Shown here: in pieces, positions 32,084 through 41,403 of the stretch
Numbering within the stretch: the first letter of the stretch is position 1
Layout: every line of letters starts with the position of its first letter
NCBI RefSeq assembly: GCF_002632585.1
Contig: NZ_NIBV01000001.1
Coordinates: 235,078 to 299,077, forward strand
Source: Xenorhabdus szentirmaii DSM 16338
Lineage (GTDB): Bacteria; Pseudomonadota; Gammaproteobacteria; Enterobacterales; Enterobacteriaceae
Length of the DNA stretch: 64,000 nt
Direction of reading: 5' to 3'
Translations under genes and position numbers: made by a program
Notes under the pieces: model-generated
What the model was told of the DNA's origin: nothing
The model's input: the letters and a program-made list of their open reading frames with translations, nothing else
The model's database searches: none

Positions 32084-32863
32084 TCAATAATGACTGTTCT
32101 GCTTTTGGCCCTGATGTCCGAGTGCGGTCAACAAACTCCCCAACAAGCTGGAGGCCCCAAAACGGAAGTGACGGGAATCAGCCCATTTGTCACCCATAAT
32201 ACGCTCAGCCAGTGCCAAATATTGCGCCGCTTCTTCAGCAGTCCGGACCCCTCCCGCCGGTTTAAAACCCACGGTGTCACCCACGCCCATGTCGCTGATC
32301 ACACTCAGCATGATTTCTGCACTTTCCAATGTCGCATTGACAGGGACTTTGCCCGTTGAGGTTTTGATAAAATCAGCACCGGCTTTAATCGAAATTTCAG
32401 ATGCCTTACGGATCAATGACTCTTCTTTTAACTCGCCGGTTTCAATGATGACTTTCAACCAGACACCCGATTCAGCACAGGCCGCTTTGCAGGTTTTCAC
32501 CAAATCGAAGCCAATTTGCTCATTGCCCGCCATCAGGGCGCGATAAGGGAAAACAACGTCCACTTCATCAGCCCCATAGGCGATCGCTGCACGGGTTTCA
32601 GCCAGTGCAATATCAATATCGTCATTACCGTGTGGGAAGTTGGTGACTGTGGCAATGCGAATATCCGGCGTTCCCTGTTCACGCAAAACCTTCCGTGCCA
32701 CGGGAATAAAACGTGGATAGATGCAAATTGCTGCCGTTTGTCCGGCCGGGCTGTTTGCCTGATGACAAAGTGAGATCACTTTTTCATCAGTATCATCATC
32801 ATTGAGTGTAGTTAGATCCATCAGACTCAGCGCATGCTGAGCGGCAGCGGTTAAATCGGTCAT
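32084..32863 (-). CDS. deoC: Deoxyribose-phosphate aldolase
   Basis: A 259-residue TIM-barrel class I aldolase splitting deoxyribose-5-phosphate to acetaldehyde and glyceraldehyde-3-phosphate. The Schiff-base lysine lies in FIKTSTGKV and the proton-relay lysine in [10 protein letters not shown]. The ATG at 32863 has GGAGA eight bases upstream and gives the E. coli length, so the start four codons further up is rejected. First gene of the deo operon. Confidence 0.97.
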   Translation of the reverse strand: MTDLTAAAQHALSLMDLTTLNDDDTDEKVISLCHQANSPAGQTAAICIYPRFIPVARKVLREQGTPDIRIATVTNFPHGNDDIDIALAETRAAIAYGADEVDVVFPYRALMAGNEQIGFDLVKTCKAACAESGVWLKVIIETGELKEESLIRKASEISIKAGADFIKTSTGKVPVNATLESAEIMLSVISDMGVGDTVGFKPAGGVRTAEEAAQYLALAERIMGDKWADSRHFRFGASSLLGSLLTALGHQGQKQNSHY

Positions 32864-32985
32864 AAAATTCTCCAAGTATTATTATCGTCACTGAATCAGC
32901 CCGGACATTCTTTTATATCATTATATTAGACGAACGCCCGGTTGTTACTGATCAAGCTGTAACACGGTTGTTTGATAACAAACTA

Positions 32986-33021
32986 TTTTTTAACGGCAAA
33001 TGGTTTTTTAACGGCAAATGA
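32986..33021. repeat. Two tandem 18-bp repeats upstream of deoC
   Basis: TTTTTTAACGGCAAATGG is followed directly by the same word ending in A, and then by a third partial unit TTTTTAAC. The copies lie between the candidate CRP site and the proximal deoC promoter, a place where CytR- or DeoR-like regulators act in E. coli. Confidence 0.7.
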
Positions 33022-33200
33022 TTTTTAACAATAACATCGTTCATTTGTTAGCGAACGGGCTTGGTTCCCTAAAGTGTCGCCACGAGTATTGCTTTGTTCC
33101 AGAAAATCTTTGTTCATGATTATTTGAACATGTTAATGAGCAATAATGCGTGTTTAGACTCACGCTGAGCAAATCATATTTGCAACAGCAAACATTTTAT

Positions 33201-33216
33201 TGTGAATAAAATCACA
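33201..33216. promoter_or_regulatory. CRP-cAMP binding site upstream of the deo operon
   Basis: TGTGA-ATAAAA-TCACA has both half-sites perfect with the correct six-base spacing. CRP control of deo is established in E. coli, so catabolite activation is likely here too. Confidence 0.8.
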
Positions 33217-33290
33217 TAAAAGAGTTCAGTAAAAACAAATGCAGGTGAGAGATCCCACCTGCATTCAGTTTGATATTCAATTTCTGAGGG

Positions 33291-34571
33291 TTACAACGCG
33301 AGGAAGAATCCTGCAATTGTTGCGCTCATCAAGTTAGACAGTGAACCGGCCAATACTGATTTCAGGCCAAAACGGGCAATATCTCCACGACGGTTTGGAG
33401 CCATACCCCCTAATCCACCCAGCAGGATTGCAACCGAAGACAAGTTCGCAAAGCCGCACAGCGCAAAAGAGATAATCGCTTTGGTATGCTCGGAAAGCAC
33501 TTGCAGGCCTGCTGCCTGAACTACAGTATCCGCTTGTAAATATTTACCAAAGTTCCCGAATGCCATAAATTCATTGACCACGATTTTCTGGCCGATAAAC
33601 GAACCAGCGATGCTTGCTTCATGCCACGGCACCCCGATCAAATAAGCGATTGGGGCAAAAACCCAACCCAGAAGCAGTTCCATGGAAAGCCCGGGGAAAT
33701 TGAACCAGCCACCAACACCACCTAAGATGCCATTCAACAACGCAATCAATGCGGTAAATGCCAGCAACATTGCGCCAACATTCAAAGCCAGTTGCATACC
33801 AGACGCTGCACCGGATGCCGCCGCATCAAGAATATTCGCCGGGCGATTTTCTTCTGTAATCAGTGCTCCTGCATCAACGGTATCGCGAGTTGTTTCGGTT
33901 TCCGGTACCATTAATTTGGCAAACAACAAGCCACCCGGTGCTGCCATGAACGATGCCGCAATCAGGTAGTCCATTGGCACGCCCATTTGAGCATATCCTG
34001 CCAATACTGAACCTGAGACAGAAGCCAAGCCTCCACACATCACAGCGAACAGTTCAGATTGTGTCATGGTCGCAATATAAGGACGCACAACCAGAGGCGC
34101 TTCGGTGTGGCCTACGAAAATATTTGCGGTTGCAGACAGGGACTCAGTCCGTGATGTTCCCAGCACTTTTTGCAAGGCACCACCCAGAATTTTGATGGCA
34201 AGCTGCATAATGCCGATGTAATACAACACCGCAATCAGCGAAGAGAAGAAAACAATGACAGGCAAGACGCGCAGGGCGAAGATAAAACCGTTACCGCCAA
34301 ACAATTCAAACATTCTTGGGGAAACCAGTCCGCCAAAAATAAAGCTTATTCCGTCCTGACCATATCCAATGACGTTAGAAACACCATCTGCAATTCCCTG
34401 AAGAGTTCTTTTCCCTGCGGGAACGTAAAGTACAATTCCCCCAATAGCAACTTGGATCAGAAAGGCGCCCAAGACGGTACGAATGTTAATAGCTCGATGG
34501 TTACTGGAGAAGAGCACTGCGATAAAGATCAGCACTACCATCCCGATCAGGCTCATGAAGGCTTGTTGCAT
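33291..34571 (-). CDS. Concentrative nucleoside transporter (NupC/YeiJ-YeiM family)
   Basis: A 426-residue inner-membrane H+-coupled nucleoside importer. Family blocks are FIFGGLVSPRM (Nucleos_tra2_N), VRPYIATMTQSELFAVMCGGLASVSGSVLAGYA (gate domain) and ISFALCGFANLSSVAILLGG with LSNLMSATIAGFF (C-terminal domain). Sequence is closer to the E. coli YeiJ/YeiM branch (416 residues) than to NupC proper. Its place directly upstream of deoCABD ties uptake to catabolism. Confidence 0.93.
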   Translation of the reverse strand: MQQAFMSLIGMVVLIFIAVLFSSNHRAINIRTVLGAFLIQVAIGGIVLYVPAGKRTLQGIADGVSNVIGYGQDGISFIFGGLVSPRMFELFGGNGFIFALRVLPVIVFFSSLIAVLYYIGIMQLAIKILGGALQKVLGTSRTESLSATANIFVGHTEAPLVVRPYIATMTQSELFAVMCGGLASVSGSVLAGYAQMGVPMDYLIAASFMAAPGGLLFAKLMVPETETTRDTVDAGALITEENRPANILDAAASGAASGMQLALNVGAMLLAFTALIALLNGILGGVGGWFNFPGLSMELLLGWVFAPIAYLIGVPWHEASIAGSFIGQKIVVNEFMAFGNFGKYLQADTVVQAAGLQVLSEHTKAIISFALCGFANLSSVAILLGGLGGMAPNRRGDIARFGLKSVLAGSLSNLMSATIAGFFLAL

Positions 34572-34655
34572 TGGAAGAGTCCCTGTTCACTGAATAAATA
34601 ATAAGAAAATATGTCAGTTATTCTGTAAGTTTCTACTGACATTGTGTGTGGGGCG

Positions 34656-34661
34656 ATTATA
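34656..34661 (-). promoter_or_regulatory. -10 box of the nucleoside transporter gene
   Basis: TATAAT on the minus strand, 85 bp upstream of the start codon. No good -35 hexamer is present at 17 bp, consistent with a CRP-dependent promoter. Confidence 0.55.
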
Positions 34662-34733
34662 CCTAGGAGTGAAAACGAACAAGCAACTAACATCACAAAT
34701 TAATGCAGCAAAAAGCAATATAAAAATCCAAAA

Positions 34734-34749
34734 TGAGATTTGTGTCACA
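34734..34749. promoter_or_regulatory. Candidate CRP site for the nucleoside transporter
   Basis: Minus strand TGTGA-CACAAA-TCTCA has nine of ten consensus half-site bases. Its centre lies about 92 bp upstream of the start predicted from the TATAAT at 34656-34661, one of the allowed class I helical positions. Confidence 0.6.
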
Positions 34750-34913
34750 TAATGCCACCTAATTTAGAAGGATTTAGATAATATCTCGGCAAAAAAGCTA
34801 AAAAAAAGGATAAATAAGACCTTAATATAAGTTAAGCATTATTAATGTTTATTAAAAAATGACATCCCATATTTCAGTTAACACCAAATCGTTTTTATTT
34901 TACTGTTATAACG

Positions 34914-35687
34914 TTAGATTAAAGTAAATAATTCTTTACTATTTTGATAAATTCGGTTAGCAATTTCCTCTGATGACTCCTGACGTAATTCACACAGCGC
35001 TGAGAAAACCTGAGCAATTCTCTCTGGTCGATTGGGCTGTCCCTGAAACCCCGATAACGGCATATCTGGTGCATCCGTTTCCAATACCAGAGATGACAGG
35101 GGAAGTTGCGAAATGGTGTGGCGGGTCTTTTGTGCCCTGTCGTAAGTAATCGTTCCCCCAACACCAATATAGAATCCCAGCCGAACAAAAGCCTGCGCCT
35201 GAGATAAGCTCCCAGCAAAACCATGTATCACGCCAGTGCGGGGTAAATGATGCTTCCGCAAGATTGCAGCCAGTTGATCATGACTTTTTCGAGAATGGAG
35301 TATCACCGGTAAATCACACTGTTTGGCTAATTTAAGTTGTGCATCCAATATACTTTTCTGTTTCTCAAACAGCGGGCCAGGCATATACAGGTCGAGGCCT
35401 ATTTCACCTACAGCCACGCATTTTTCCCGTCTTTCCTGCACCCGCTGGCTTAACTCATCCAGATGTATATGTTGATGTTCACGAATATAAAGCGGGTGCA
35501 AACCCAATGCGGCATAGATTGAAGGATGATCCTCTGCCAGTCTGGATACACGCTGGAAATTCATTTGGCTAACGGACGGAACGATAATTTTTTCCACGCC
35601 CACTTGCCTTGCTTGTTCCAGACTGGCTATTTCATTACCAGAGAAAGGAGGAAAATCGAAATGACAATGTGTATCAATAAAAAACAT
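34914..35687 (-). CDS. yjjV: TatD-family metal-dependent hydrolase YjjV
   Basis: A 257-residue TIM-barrel hydrolase. Metal ligands are visible in FIDTHCHFDFP (HxH), AVGEIGLDLY, ILHSRKSHDQ, VIHGFAGS and LETDAPDMPL. Relatives act as DNases; the E. coli role of YjjV is not well defined. Its ATG directly follows the yjjU stop (TAGATG), so the two are cotranscribed. Confidence 0.93.
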   Translation of the reverse strand: MFFIDTHCHFDFPPFSGNEIASLEQARQVGVEKIIVPSVSQMNFQRVSRLAEDHPSIYAALGLHPLYIREHQHIHLDELSQRVQERREKCVAVGEIGLDLYMPGPLFEKQKSILDAQLKLAKQCDLPVILHSRKSHDQLAAILRKHHLPRTGVIHGFAGSLSQAQAFVRLGFYIGVGGTITYDRAQKTRHTISQLPLSSLVLETDAPDMPLSGFQGQPNRPERIAQVFSALCELRQESSEEIANRIYQNSKELFTLI

Positions 35688-36812
35688 CTAATTATCCAAA
35701 TTATTGATGATCTCTGCCCCGGCTTCCTGGACATTATCGGTAACAATATTGTCGGTTATCTCAGGGAATACAACTTTTTCTATCGGGTGATGGCTTGTGT
35801 TCAGGAAATGACTTCTCCGTGAACAATTGCTGTTGATGCTGCTGCGGCAAGCACCATAGCTCTTCCGCTCTGCATGCCCGAATTTCCCTCCAACAAAAGT
35901 ATGCCCTATCGTGGCCAAAAAATACCGCCCACAACGCCGGCCCAAATGATAATCCTGATTCAGGGCGCTGATCCGGCTTCCGAGTGCCATCGCAGATAAT
36001 GGCGCAGGCGGGTAAATTTCAAATATCTGCACGTCTTCCGGTGGATTTTCAATAAACTTCTGGGTTTGATAGTAGCTCTGGGTATGGAGATTAAGCATCT
36101 TAACCATTTTTTGCAGGCTGCTGGTTTCCAGCCAACGCTCCATGCGCTTGAACCACTGGGGAGTATAATAGAGCTGGGAAGGAACTGTCCGGATCACAAC
36201 AATCGTATCTGCACCACGACGATAAGCTTCTTGCACAGGGATCGCATCAGAAATGCCGCCATCCTGATAAACCACATCACCAAGGGTAACACCATTACGA
36301 TAAAATCCCGGAATAGCACTGGAAGCTTTTATAACGTTCATCCAATTTTTTTCATCGGGATGCAGATAGTCAGCAACAAAATCATCTGCACGGCAGGCAC
36401 ACATGTAGAATTCACGCCCCGCATCAAATTGGCGCATCGCAGCAGAGATATTGAGGGGTAATTGTTCTGATATTGTATCAATATACCAATCCAGATCGAT
36501 TAAGTGTCCGCCACGGACAAAGCGCAGTGGATTAAAAAAGGCAGAATCCGTCGTATAACGATTGATGATTTTACGAGCGTAGCCTCGTTGGCCACAAATA
36601 TAGGCAGAAATATTCTGAGCTCCCGCCGATGTCCCGAGAAATAATTCAAACGGATTGAAACCCAAGCGGAGAAACTCATCCAAAACACCGGCGGTGAAAA
36701 TGCCTCTTTGCCCACCTCCTTCACAAACAAGAGCAATTTTCCCTGGTTTGATTTGCGAGTTGTAAGCTAAAGGTTCTATATTACCCAGCGTAATTGAAAT
36801 ATGTTTTCCCAC
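35688..36812 (-). CDS. yjjU: Patatin-like phospholipase family protein YjjU
   Basis: A 374-residue protein with the patatin features: CEGGGQRGIFTAGVLDEF (oxyanion loop, about residue 30), the nucleophile elbow LGTSAGAQN and the DGGISDAIPV aspartate. The start is GTG at 36812 after AGGGG. The first about 300 residues match E. coli YjjU; the C-terminal 70 residues (from about GHTFVGGKFG) have no resemblance and are Ser/His-rich then acidic. Function likely lipid acyl hydrolysis. Confidence 0.92.
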   Translation of the reverse strand: MGKHISITLGNIEPLAYNSQIKPGKIALVCEGGGQRGIFTAGVLDEFLRLGFNPFELFLGTSAGAQNISAYICGQRGYARKIINRYTTDSAFFNPLRFVRGGHLIDLDWYIDTISEQLPLNISAAMRQFDAGREFYMCACRADDFVADYLHPDEKNWMNVIKASSAIPGFYRNGVTLGDVVYQDGGISDAIPVQEAYRRGADTIVVIRTVPSQLYYTPQWFKRMERWLETSSLQKMVKMLNLHTQSYYQTQKFIENPPEDVQIFEIYPPAPLSAMALGSRISALNQDYHLGRRCGRYFLATIGHTFVGGKFGHAERKSYGACRSSINSNCSRRSHFLNTSHHPIEKVVFPEITDNIVTDNVQEAGAEIINNLDN

Positions 36813-37201
36813 TCTTTTCCCCTCTAATCATTATTGGCAATACTAAAGCATTTACTGAGTTTCTATCAGTATATTGTTACTCAAAAAGCTTATTTGTAAT
36901 GCTTGAGTTAAACAGTCATATCTCTATTCTAGGATACGATGGATATCCGTTTAAACGTATTTACCTAATAATGCAGGAAACAGCATAACTCAATTAATAA
37001 AATTTCCCCACGCTTATCATGCTTTTTGACAACGAGATAGACGATAAAAATGGGAAAATTCTATTATTAACAAAGGAATATATTAATAAGGAAATGCATT
37101 GACAAAGGAATATCCTGTTTGAATCAGAAGTGACATTCATCAATATCATTGAAGCCAGTACAAATTTGAATGGCTATCGTGTTGTGAATATTCCGTTATC
37201 A
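36813..37201. other. Intergenic stretch between osmY-like gene and yjjU
   Basis: About 390 bp. A 27-codon frame at 37019-37102 (MLFDNEIDDKNGK) and an open stretch following it look weakly coding-like but lack a clear start or ribosome-binding site, so they may be remnants. A 12-bp word (ACAAAGGAATAT) occurs twice at about 37071 and 37101. Confidence 0.35.
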
Positions 37202-37231
37202 AAAGAGTGGCTTGTTCCTGGCCACCCTTTC
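37202..37231 (-). terminator. Terminator of the osmY-like gene
   Basis: On the minus strand AAAGGGTGGC pairs with GCCACTCTTT (one G-U) around a nine-base loop and runs into TTTTGA. It lies 11 bp after the stop. Confidence 0.75.
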
Positions 37232-37241
37232 AGTCTGCCTG

Positions 37242-37643
37242 TTATTTTTTGATCTGAATGGTACTCTTCACCGACTTGACACCTTTCACGCCATGAGCAA
37301 TTTTAGCTACCTGTGCCGCCTGGTGTTTGTTTTTGACAAAACCGGAAAGGTAGACAATGCCGTCTTCTGTTTTCACGGAGATATCATTACTGTTGATACC
37401 CTTATGCTCCAGCAATGCTCCTTTGACTTTTGCCGTAATGGCGCTGTCAGCCAAGTAAACATCAGCATTCAGCAAGGTATCATCAATCTTTTTCTCTGCA
37501 TGGTCTACAGAGCTATCGATTTTTTGCCCCGTATTTTCCACTGCTTTTCCTACCGAATTTTCTGCTGCCAGAGCGCTACCACTCATCAGTACCGAACCCA
37601 GGACAACAGCCAGCAGTGAATGTGTAAATTTGATACTTTTCAT
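37242..37643 (-). CDS. Periplasmic single-BON-domain protein, OsmY-like
   Basis: A 133-residue exported protein with a signal peptide cleaved after SGSALA (about residue 26), a charged helical linker (residues 30-65) and one BON domain (AITAKVKGALLEHKG... YLSGFVKNKHQAAQVAKIAHGVKGVKSVKSTIQI). E. coli OsmY (201 residues) has two BON domains; the second is absent here without sign of frameshift. The prfC-osmY-yjjU-yjjV order is the same, so this is the positional OsmY counterpart. AAGGTGG precedes the ATG. Confidence 0.85.
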   Translation of the reverse strand: MKSIKFTHSLLAVVLGSVLMSGSALAAENSVGKAVENTGQKIDSSVDHAEKKIDDTLLNADVYLADSAITAKVKGALLEHKGINSNDISVKTEDGIVYLSGFVKNKHQAAQVAKIAHGVKGVKSVKSTIQIKK

Positions 37644-37837
37644 CCTACCACCTTCTTTAACATAAGCCAGAATCGTTACCGGAACAGTATGTCAACTAGA
37701 ATCAGGCGATAAAATAGCCTTTACAAAAAATAACGTACTTTTTCATTAAGACAAATAATTATTCTTTTAATTAAGAAAAAAGCAGATGATATTCATGAAA
37801 TAAAAAGGGCCAACAGAATAGTCAGCCCAGAAAAGTA

Positions 37838-39427
37838 TCAGTGCTCCCGTGTCTTGCGGAAAGAAACATCAGGATAACGTTCACTGGTCAGATTTAAATT
37901 AACCATTGTCGGTGCAATGTAAGTTAAGTTATCACCACCATCGAGCGCCAAGTTCATCTCATTTTTGCGCTTGAACTCTTCCAGTTTCTTCGCATCACCA
38001 CATTCTACCCAGCGAGCGGTGGAAACGTTAACAGGCTCGTACAACGCTTCGACGTTGTATTCACTTTTCAAGCGAGCAACAACAACGTCAAACTGAAGAA
38101 CACCGACTGCCCCAACGATAAGATCATTATTGGTCAGCGGACGGAAGACCTGTACAGCACCTTCTTCTGACAATTGAACCAGACCTTTCAGCAATTGCTT
38201 TTGTTTCAATGGATCACGCAGACGAATGCGGCGGAACAATTCCGGTGCGAAGTTCGGGATCCCCGTAAATTTGAGTTCTTCACCTTGGGTAAACGTATCA
38301 CCAATCTGAATTGTGCCATGATTGTGCAGGCCGATAATGTCGCCCGGATAAGCATCTTCAACGCGAGAACGATCACCCGCCATAAAAGTCAATGCATCAG
38401 AAATAACAACATCTTTCTTTGTGCGGACCTGACGCAGTTTCATGCCTTTTTCATATTTACCAGAAACAACACGCAAAAATGCCACACGGTCACGGTGTTT
38501 CGGGTCCATATTGGCTTGAATTTTGAAAACAAAGCCGGTGAATTTTTCTTCAGCGGCCTTCACTTCACGCGCATCAGTCTGGCGGGGCATTGGCGTCGGT
38601 GCCCATTCAACAAGGCCATCCAGCATGTGGTCAACACCAAAGTTACCTAATGCCGTACCAAAAAATACAGGAGTCAACTCACCCTGTAAAAAAGCGTCCT
38701 GATCAAATTCGTGGGATGCGCCTTTAACCAGCTCCAGCTCTTCACGTAATTGGTTCGCCAGTTCATCGCCCACAGCCGCATCCAGTTCAGGATTATCCAA
38801 TCCTTTGATCGCCCGCACTTCCTGAATCGTGTGCCCCTGACCCGTTTGATACAAATACACTTCATCAAGGTAAAGATGATAAACACCTTTGAAGGATTTA
38901 CCGCAGCCGATAGGCCAAGTAATTGGGCTACATGCGATCTTCAGCTCATTTTCCACTTCATCCATCAGTTCCATCGGATCGCGGATATCACGGTCAAGCT
39001 TGTTCATGAAGGTCAGGATCGGCGTATCGCGCAGACGGGTAACTTCCATCAATTTACGGGTACGATCCTCAACCCCTTTCGCGGCGTCAATGACCATCAA
39101 ACAACAGTCAACAGCGGTTAAAGTACGATAAGTATCTTCGGAGAAGTCTTCGTGTCCCGGGGTATCCAACAGGTTAACCAGACAATCACCGTAAGGAAAC
39201 TGCATCACAGAAGTGGTAATCGAAATACCACGCTGCTTTTCCATCTCCATCCAGTCTGATTTAGCGTGTTGGTTGGAACCACGGCCTTTTACCGTACCCG
39301 CTTTCTGGATAGCCTGTCCGAACAATAATACTTTTTCGGTAATTGTTGTTTTACCCGCATCAGGGTGAGAAATTATTGCAAAAGTTCTTCTTGCCGCCAC
39401 TTCCTTGGCAAAACTAAGTTCTCGCAT
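37838..39427 (-). CDS. prfC: Peptide chain release factor 3
   Basis: A 529-residue translational GTPase (E. coli 529) that recycles RF1/RF2 after termination. G motifs: [37 protein letters not shown] and NKLDRD. The open frame extends 44 codons beyond, but homology and the ATG at 39427 fix the start. The C-terminal domain III follows from about residue 390. It heads the leftward osmY/yjjU/yjjV neighbourhood. Confidence 0.97.
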   Translation of the reverse strand: MRELSFAKEVAARRTFAIISHPDAGKTTITEKVLLFGQAIQKAGTVKGRGSNQHAKSDWMEMEKQRGISITTSVMQFPYGDCLVNLLDTPGHEDFSEDTYRTLTAVDCCLMVIDAAKGVEDRTRKLMEVTRLRDTPILTFMNKLDRDIRDPMELMDEVENELKIACSPITWPIGCGKSFKGVYHLYLDEVYLYQTGQGHTIQEVRAIKGLDNPELDAAVGDELANQLREELELVKGASHEFDQDAFLQGELTPVFFGTALGNFGVDHMLDGLVEWAPTPMPRQTDAREVKAAEEKFTGFVFKIQANMDPKHRDRVAFLRVVSGKYEKGMKLRQVRTKKDVVISDALTFMAGDRSRVEDAYPGDIIGLHNHGTIQIGDTFTQGEELKFTGIPNFAPELFRRIRLRDPLKQKQLLKGLVQLSEEGAVQVFRPLTNNDLIVGAVGVLQFDVVVARLKSEYNVEALYEPVNVSTARWVECGDAKKLEEFKRKNEMNLALDGGDNLTYIAPTMVNLNLTSERYPDVSFRKTREH

Positions 39428-39803
39428 ATTAATTTTTCCAATTATGCACAAAATTATGTACAGAAAATAAATTTGCGAAAATTTTACACTGATAGTGCCT
39501 CTTTGCAAAATACAACCTGCTATCGGGAAAACAGTCAGATACCCCATTCTCACCAACACGGCAATGGTTGAGAGGATTCGAAAGAAGGGTTATTTCAATG
39601 ATTGATTGCTATTTTAAGTTTTATGCAAATTCAAGAGTTGGATATTTCTCTGTCATACAAAAAATGTACATCACCGCACATCCTCATGTATATAATTCAA
39701 ACAATCTGATGTATGATCCAGGCTCTCTTTAGTTTAGGTGCGTTAAATGACTCCCCTTTATTGCGTGTTTATTTTTTAACCTATAAAATTATAAGGTGAT
39801 CAC
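39428..39803. promoter_or_regulatory. Divergent region between prfC and the two-gene cassette
   Basis: A 376-bp gap. A TATAAT occurs at about 39691-39696 on the plus strand. Copies of TGTACATC and GATGTATG flank it (about 39665 and 39711), forming a loose inverted repeat that could be an operator for the downstream pair. Evidence is weak. Confidence 0.35.
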
Positions 39804-40415
39804 ATGATTATGACGGGGTTAGAATTTATGGCTCTATTGAATCCAAATACTGAGAGGAACATAGAAAGCCTGTTCAGTGACGTAGTATTCCCCATTGAAA
39901 GGCCATTTAGTGACTTCGATAGAAGTCATAGTAAGTCTATCACTCAAAAACAATCAACCAATGCATTAGAAAGAATTAATTCGTTAATGAATGTTGTTAA
40001 GGCAAAGATTAATGAATCAAAAGCCGTGATAGATATCATCAGTTTTGGTTCTGATGAAGAAATTCAAGCTATGGATATACCTAGCTTATCTTCTAGAGAA
40101 CTTATTTCTATGGCAAACGAAGTCGATAACGGGATTTCAAGACTGCTTTATGTTTTTTTTAGGGCTGACCTAGATCCAGTTTGGCAGCCACATCTATTAA
40201 CGTTAAAGCAGATGAAACGCGCTACAATAAATACTTTCATCGAATACAAAAGATTAACTCTCGATGTCGCTATGCTCATAAAGCAATACGAAGATGTTGA
40301 ATATTGTGATGATGAAATAGGATTTAGCCAAGAAGAAGCTGAGTTTTTTAAAAAATCAATTGAAAATAATCACATACGCTTTAATCTGGAGCCTTCTAAA
40401 TGGACAAATGCGTAA
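39804..40415 (+). CDS. Uncharacterised 203-residue protein, putative antitoxin partner
   Basis: A soluble, mostly helical, acidic protein without signal peptide or membrane segment. I recognise no domain. The central part (NALERINSLMNVVKAKINESKAVIDII) looks like a coiled helix and the last part is rich in Glu and Asp. Its end overlaps the next gene by 16 bp, so the two are translationally coupled. Because the second product resembles the YafO toxin, this protein may be the cognate antitoxin, though it is about twice as long as YafN. The start could also be the second Met (39810). Confidence 0.6.
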   Translation: MIMTGLEFMALLNPNTERNIESLFSDVVFPIERPFSDFDRSHSKSITQKQSTNALERINSLMNVVKAKINESKAVIDIISFGSDEEIQAMDIPSLSSRELISMANEVDNGISRLLYVFFRADLDPVWQPHLLTLKQMKRATINTFIEYKRLTLDVAMLIKQYEDVEYCDDEIGFSQEEAEFFKKSIENNHIRFNLEPSKWTNA

Positions 40416-40819
40416 GCGTGATCGTTTATGCAGAATCGGAACGATTGGAAATATTTTTTGCTAAAGCATTAGCTGATTTCTTAAACAGAAACAAGTTATC
40501 TGGTTACCTAGGAAAGTTAGGTGGCTTCGAAAGAAATCCTCACTCAAACGCAGCTGGGATCTATAAAGCTCATGTCAGGATACCAGTGCTAGAGCAACCA
40601 TGGAATAAAGCTGTCAGGCAACCTCAGAGGAGCAGTGACAGCTTTCTTATTTATGCCGTACATCGAACTTATCCTATCCATATACAAATCATCGGCGTCA
40701 TCACACCTAATGCTCATGAAAAAATGGACAAGCTAATTTCGATTGTCATTGAAATGGTTGAAGGAAAATTCCAATGCCTACGTGAGACAGAGCTAAAATC
40801 CTTAAATTCATATAGCTAA
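40400..40819 (+). CDS. YafO-like toxin candidate (type II toxin-antitoxin)
   Basis: A 139-residue protein. The pattern GIYKAHVRIPVLEQPWNK, then RSSDSFLIYAV, then IIGVITPNAHEKMDKL closely follows the YafO family layout (helical N-terminus; a hydrophobic-HxHL-like strand; Ser-containing LVYC strand; LLAI..P.AH.. helix ahead of a C-terminal amphipathic helix). YafO is a ribosome-dependent mRNA interferase. It overlaps the upstream 203-residue gene by 16 bp. The family call rests on reading the motif pattern, without an alignment. Confidence 0.6.
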   Translation: MDKCVSVIVYAESERLEIFFAKALADFLNRNKLSGYLGKLGGFERNPHSNAAGIYKAHVRIPVLEQPWNKAVRQPQRSSDSFLIYAVHRTYPIHIQIIGVITPNAHEKMDKLISIVIEMVEGKFQCLRETELKSLNSYS

Positions 40820-40947
40820 CCAACTGATATTCTCCCCCTATCCAGAGGAGTTACAAAACCTTATGTTATTTAACAGAAAAATGCATATATTCTGACATCA
40901 GAAATGAGATTCTGAACTAATAAAGCACAAAAAAACACAATTGTTTT

Positions 40948-41403
40948 CTACCAATTTTCCCCAAACAACGGCAATGCCATAATAATCGCATCTTCTTTTC
41001 CCGTTGCTGTCGGGTAATAATTTTTGCGAATGGAAACTTCATTAAATCCAAGCGATTCATATAGCCGGATAGCAGGCTGGTTTGAGCGTCGTACTTCAAG
41101 CCACAACGTGTTTATCTGTTTTTCAGGCAATACATCGATGAGATGAGTTAGTAATTCTTTGCCATATCCTTTTGATTGATGTTCAGGATGAATGGCTATA
41201 TTAAACAAGGTGGCTTCATCCATGACATACTGCATTATTGCAAAACCAATGATCCGGCCGTTCAACGTCATTTTATAGTTGAGGTAGCGTTCTCCCTGAT
41301 TGGTGTAAAAGGTTTTTTCACTCCAGGGAAACGCATGGCTGGCCTGTTCTATTTGAAATGCTGCGGGAAGATCAACGTGAGTTAATAGAGAAATATTCTT
41401 CAT
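40948..41403 (-). CDS. rimI: Ribosomal-protein S18 N-acetyltransferase RimI
   Basis: A 151-residue GNAT enzyme acetylating the N-terminal alanine of S18. The acetyl-CoA loop is HPEHQSKGYGKELL and the downstream block LWLEVRRSNQPAIRLYESLGF is typical. The open frame extends 19 codons, but homology and the ATG at 41403 set the start. It overlaps holD by 32 bp, as in E. coli. Confidence 0.95.
   Translation of the reverse strand: MKNISLLTHVDLPAAFQIEQASHAFPWSEKTFYTNQGERYLNYKMTLNGRIIGFAIMQYVMDEATLFNIAIHPEHQSKGYGKELLTHLIDVLPEKQINTLWLEVRRSNQPAIRLYESLGFNEVSIRKNYYPTATGKEDAIIMALPLFGENW

Larger units (their letters stand above)
32864..33290 (-). promoter_or_regulatory. deo operon promoter region
   Basis: A 427-bp gap between the nupC-like gene and deoC. 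On the minus strand TATAAT with a GTAACA -35 at 17 bp spacing lies about 60-85 bp upstream of deoC. A perfect CRP-type palindrome lies at 33201-33216, and two tandem 18-bp repeats at 32986-33021. A clear DeoR 16-mer was not found. Confidence 0.6.

Noticed and set aside
32864..33060. DeoR operator upstream of deoC
   Set aside because: TGTTAGCGAACG at 33046 matches only one half of the 16-bp palindrome, so I do not report it as a site.
37019..37102. 27-codon frame between osmY and yjjU
   Set aside because: No ribosome-binding site and no similarity that I recognise.
39428..39559. N-terminal extension of the prfC frame
   Set aside because: Residues match no RF3; RF3 homology begins just after the ATG at 39427 and gives the E. 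coli length.
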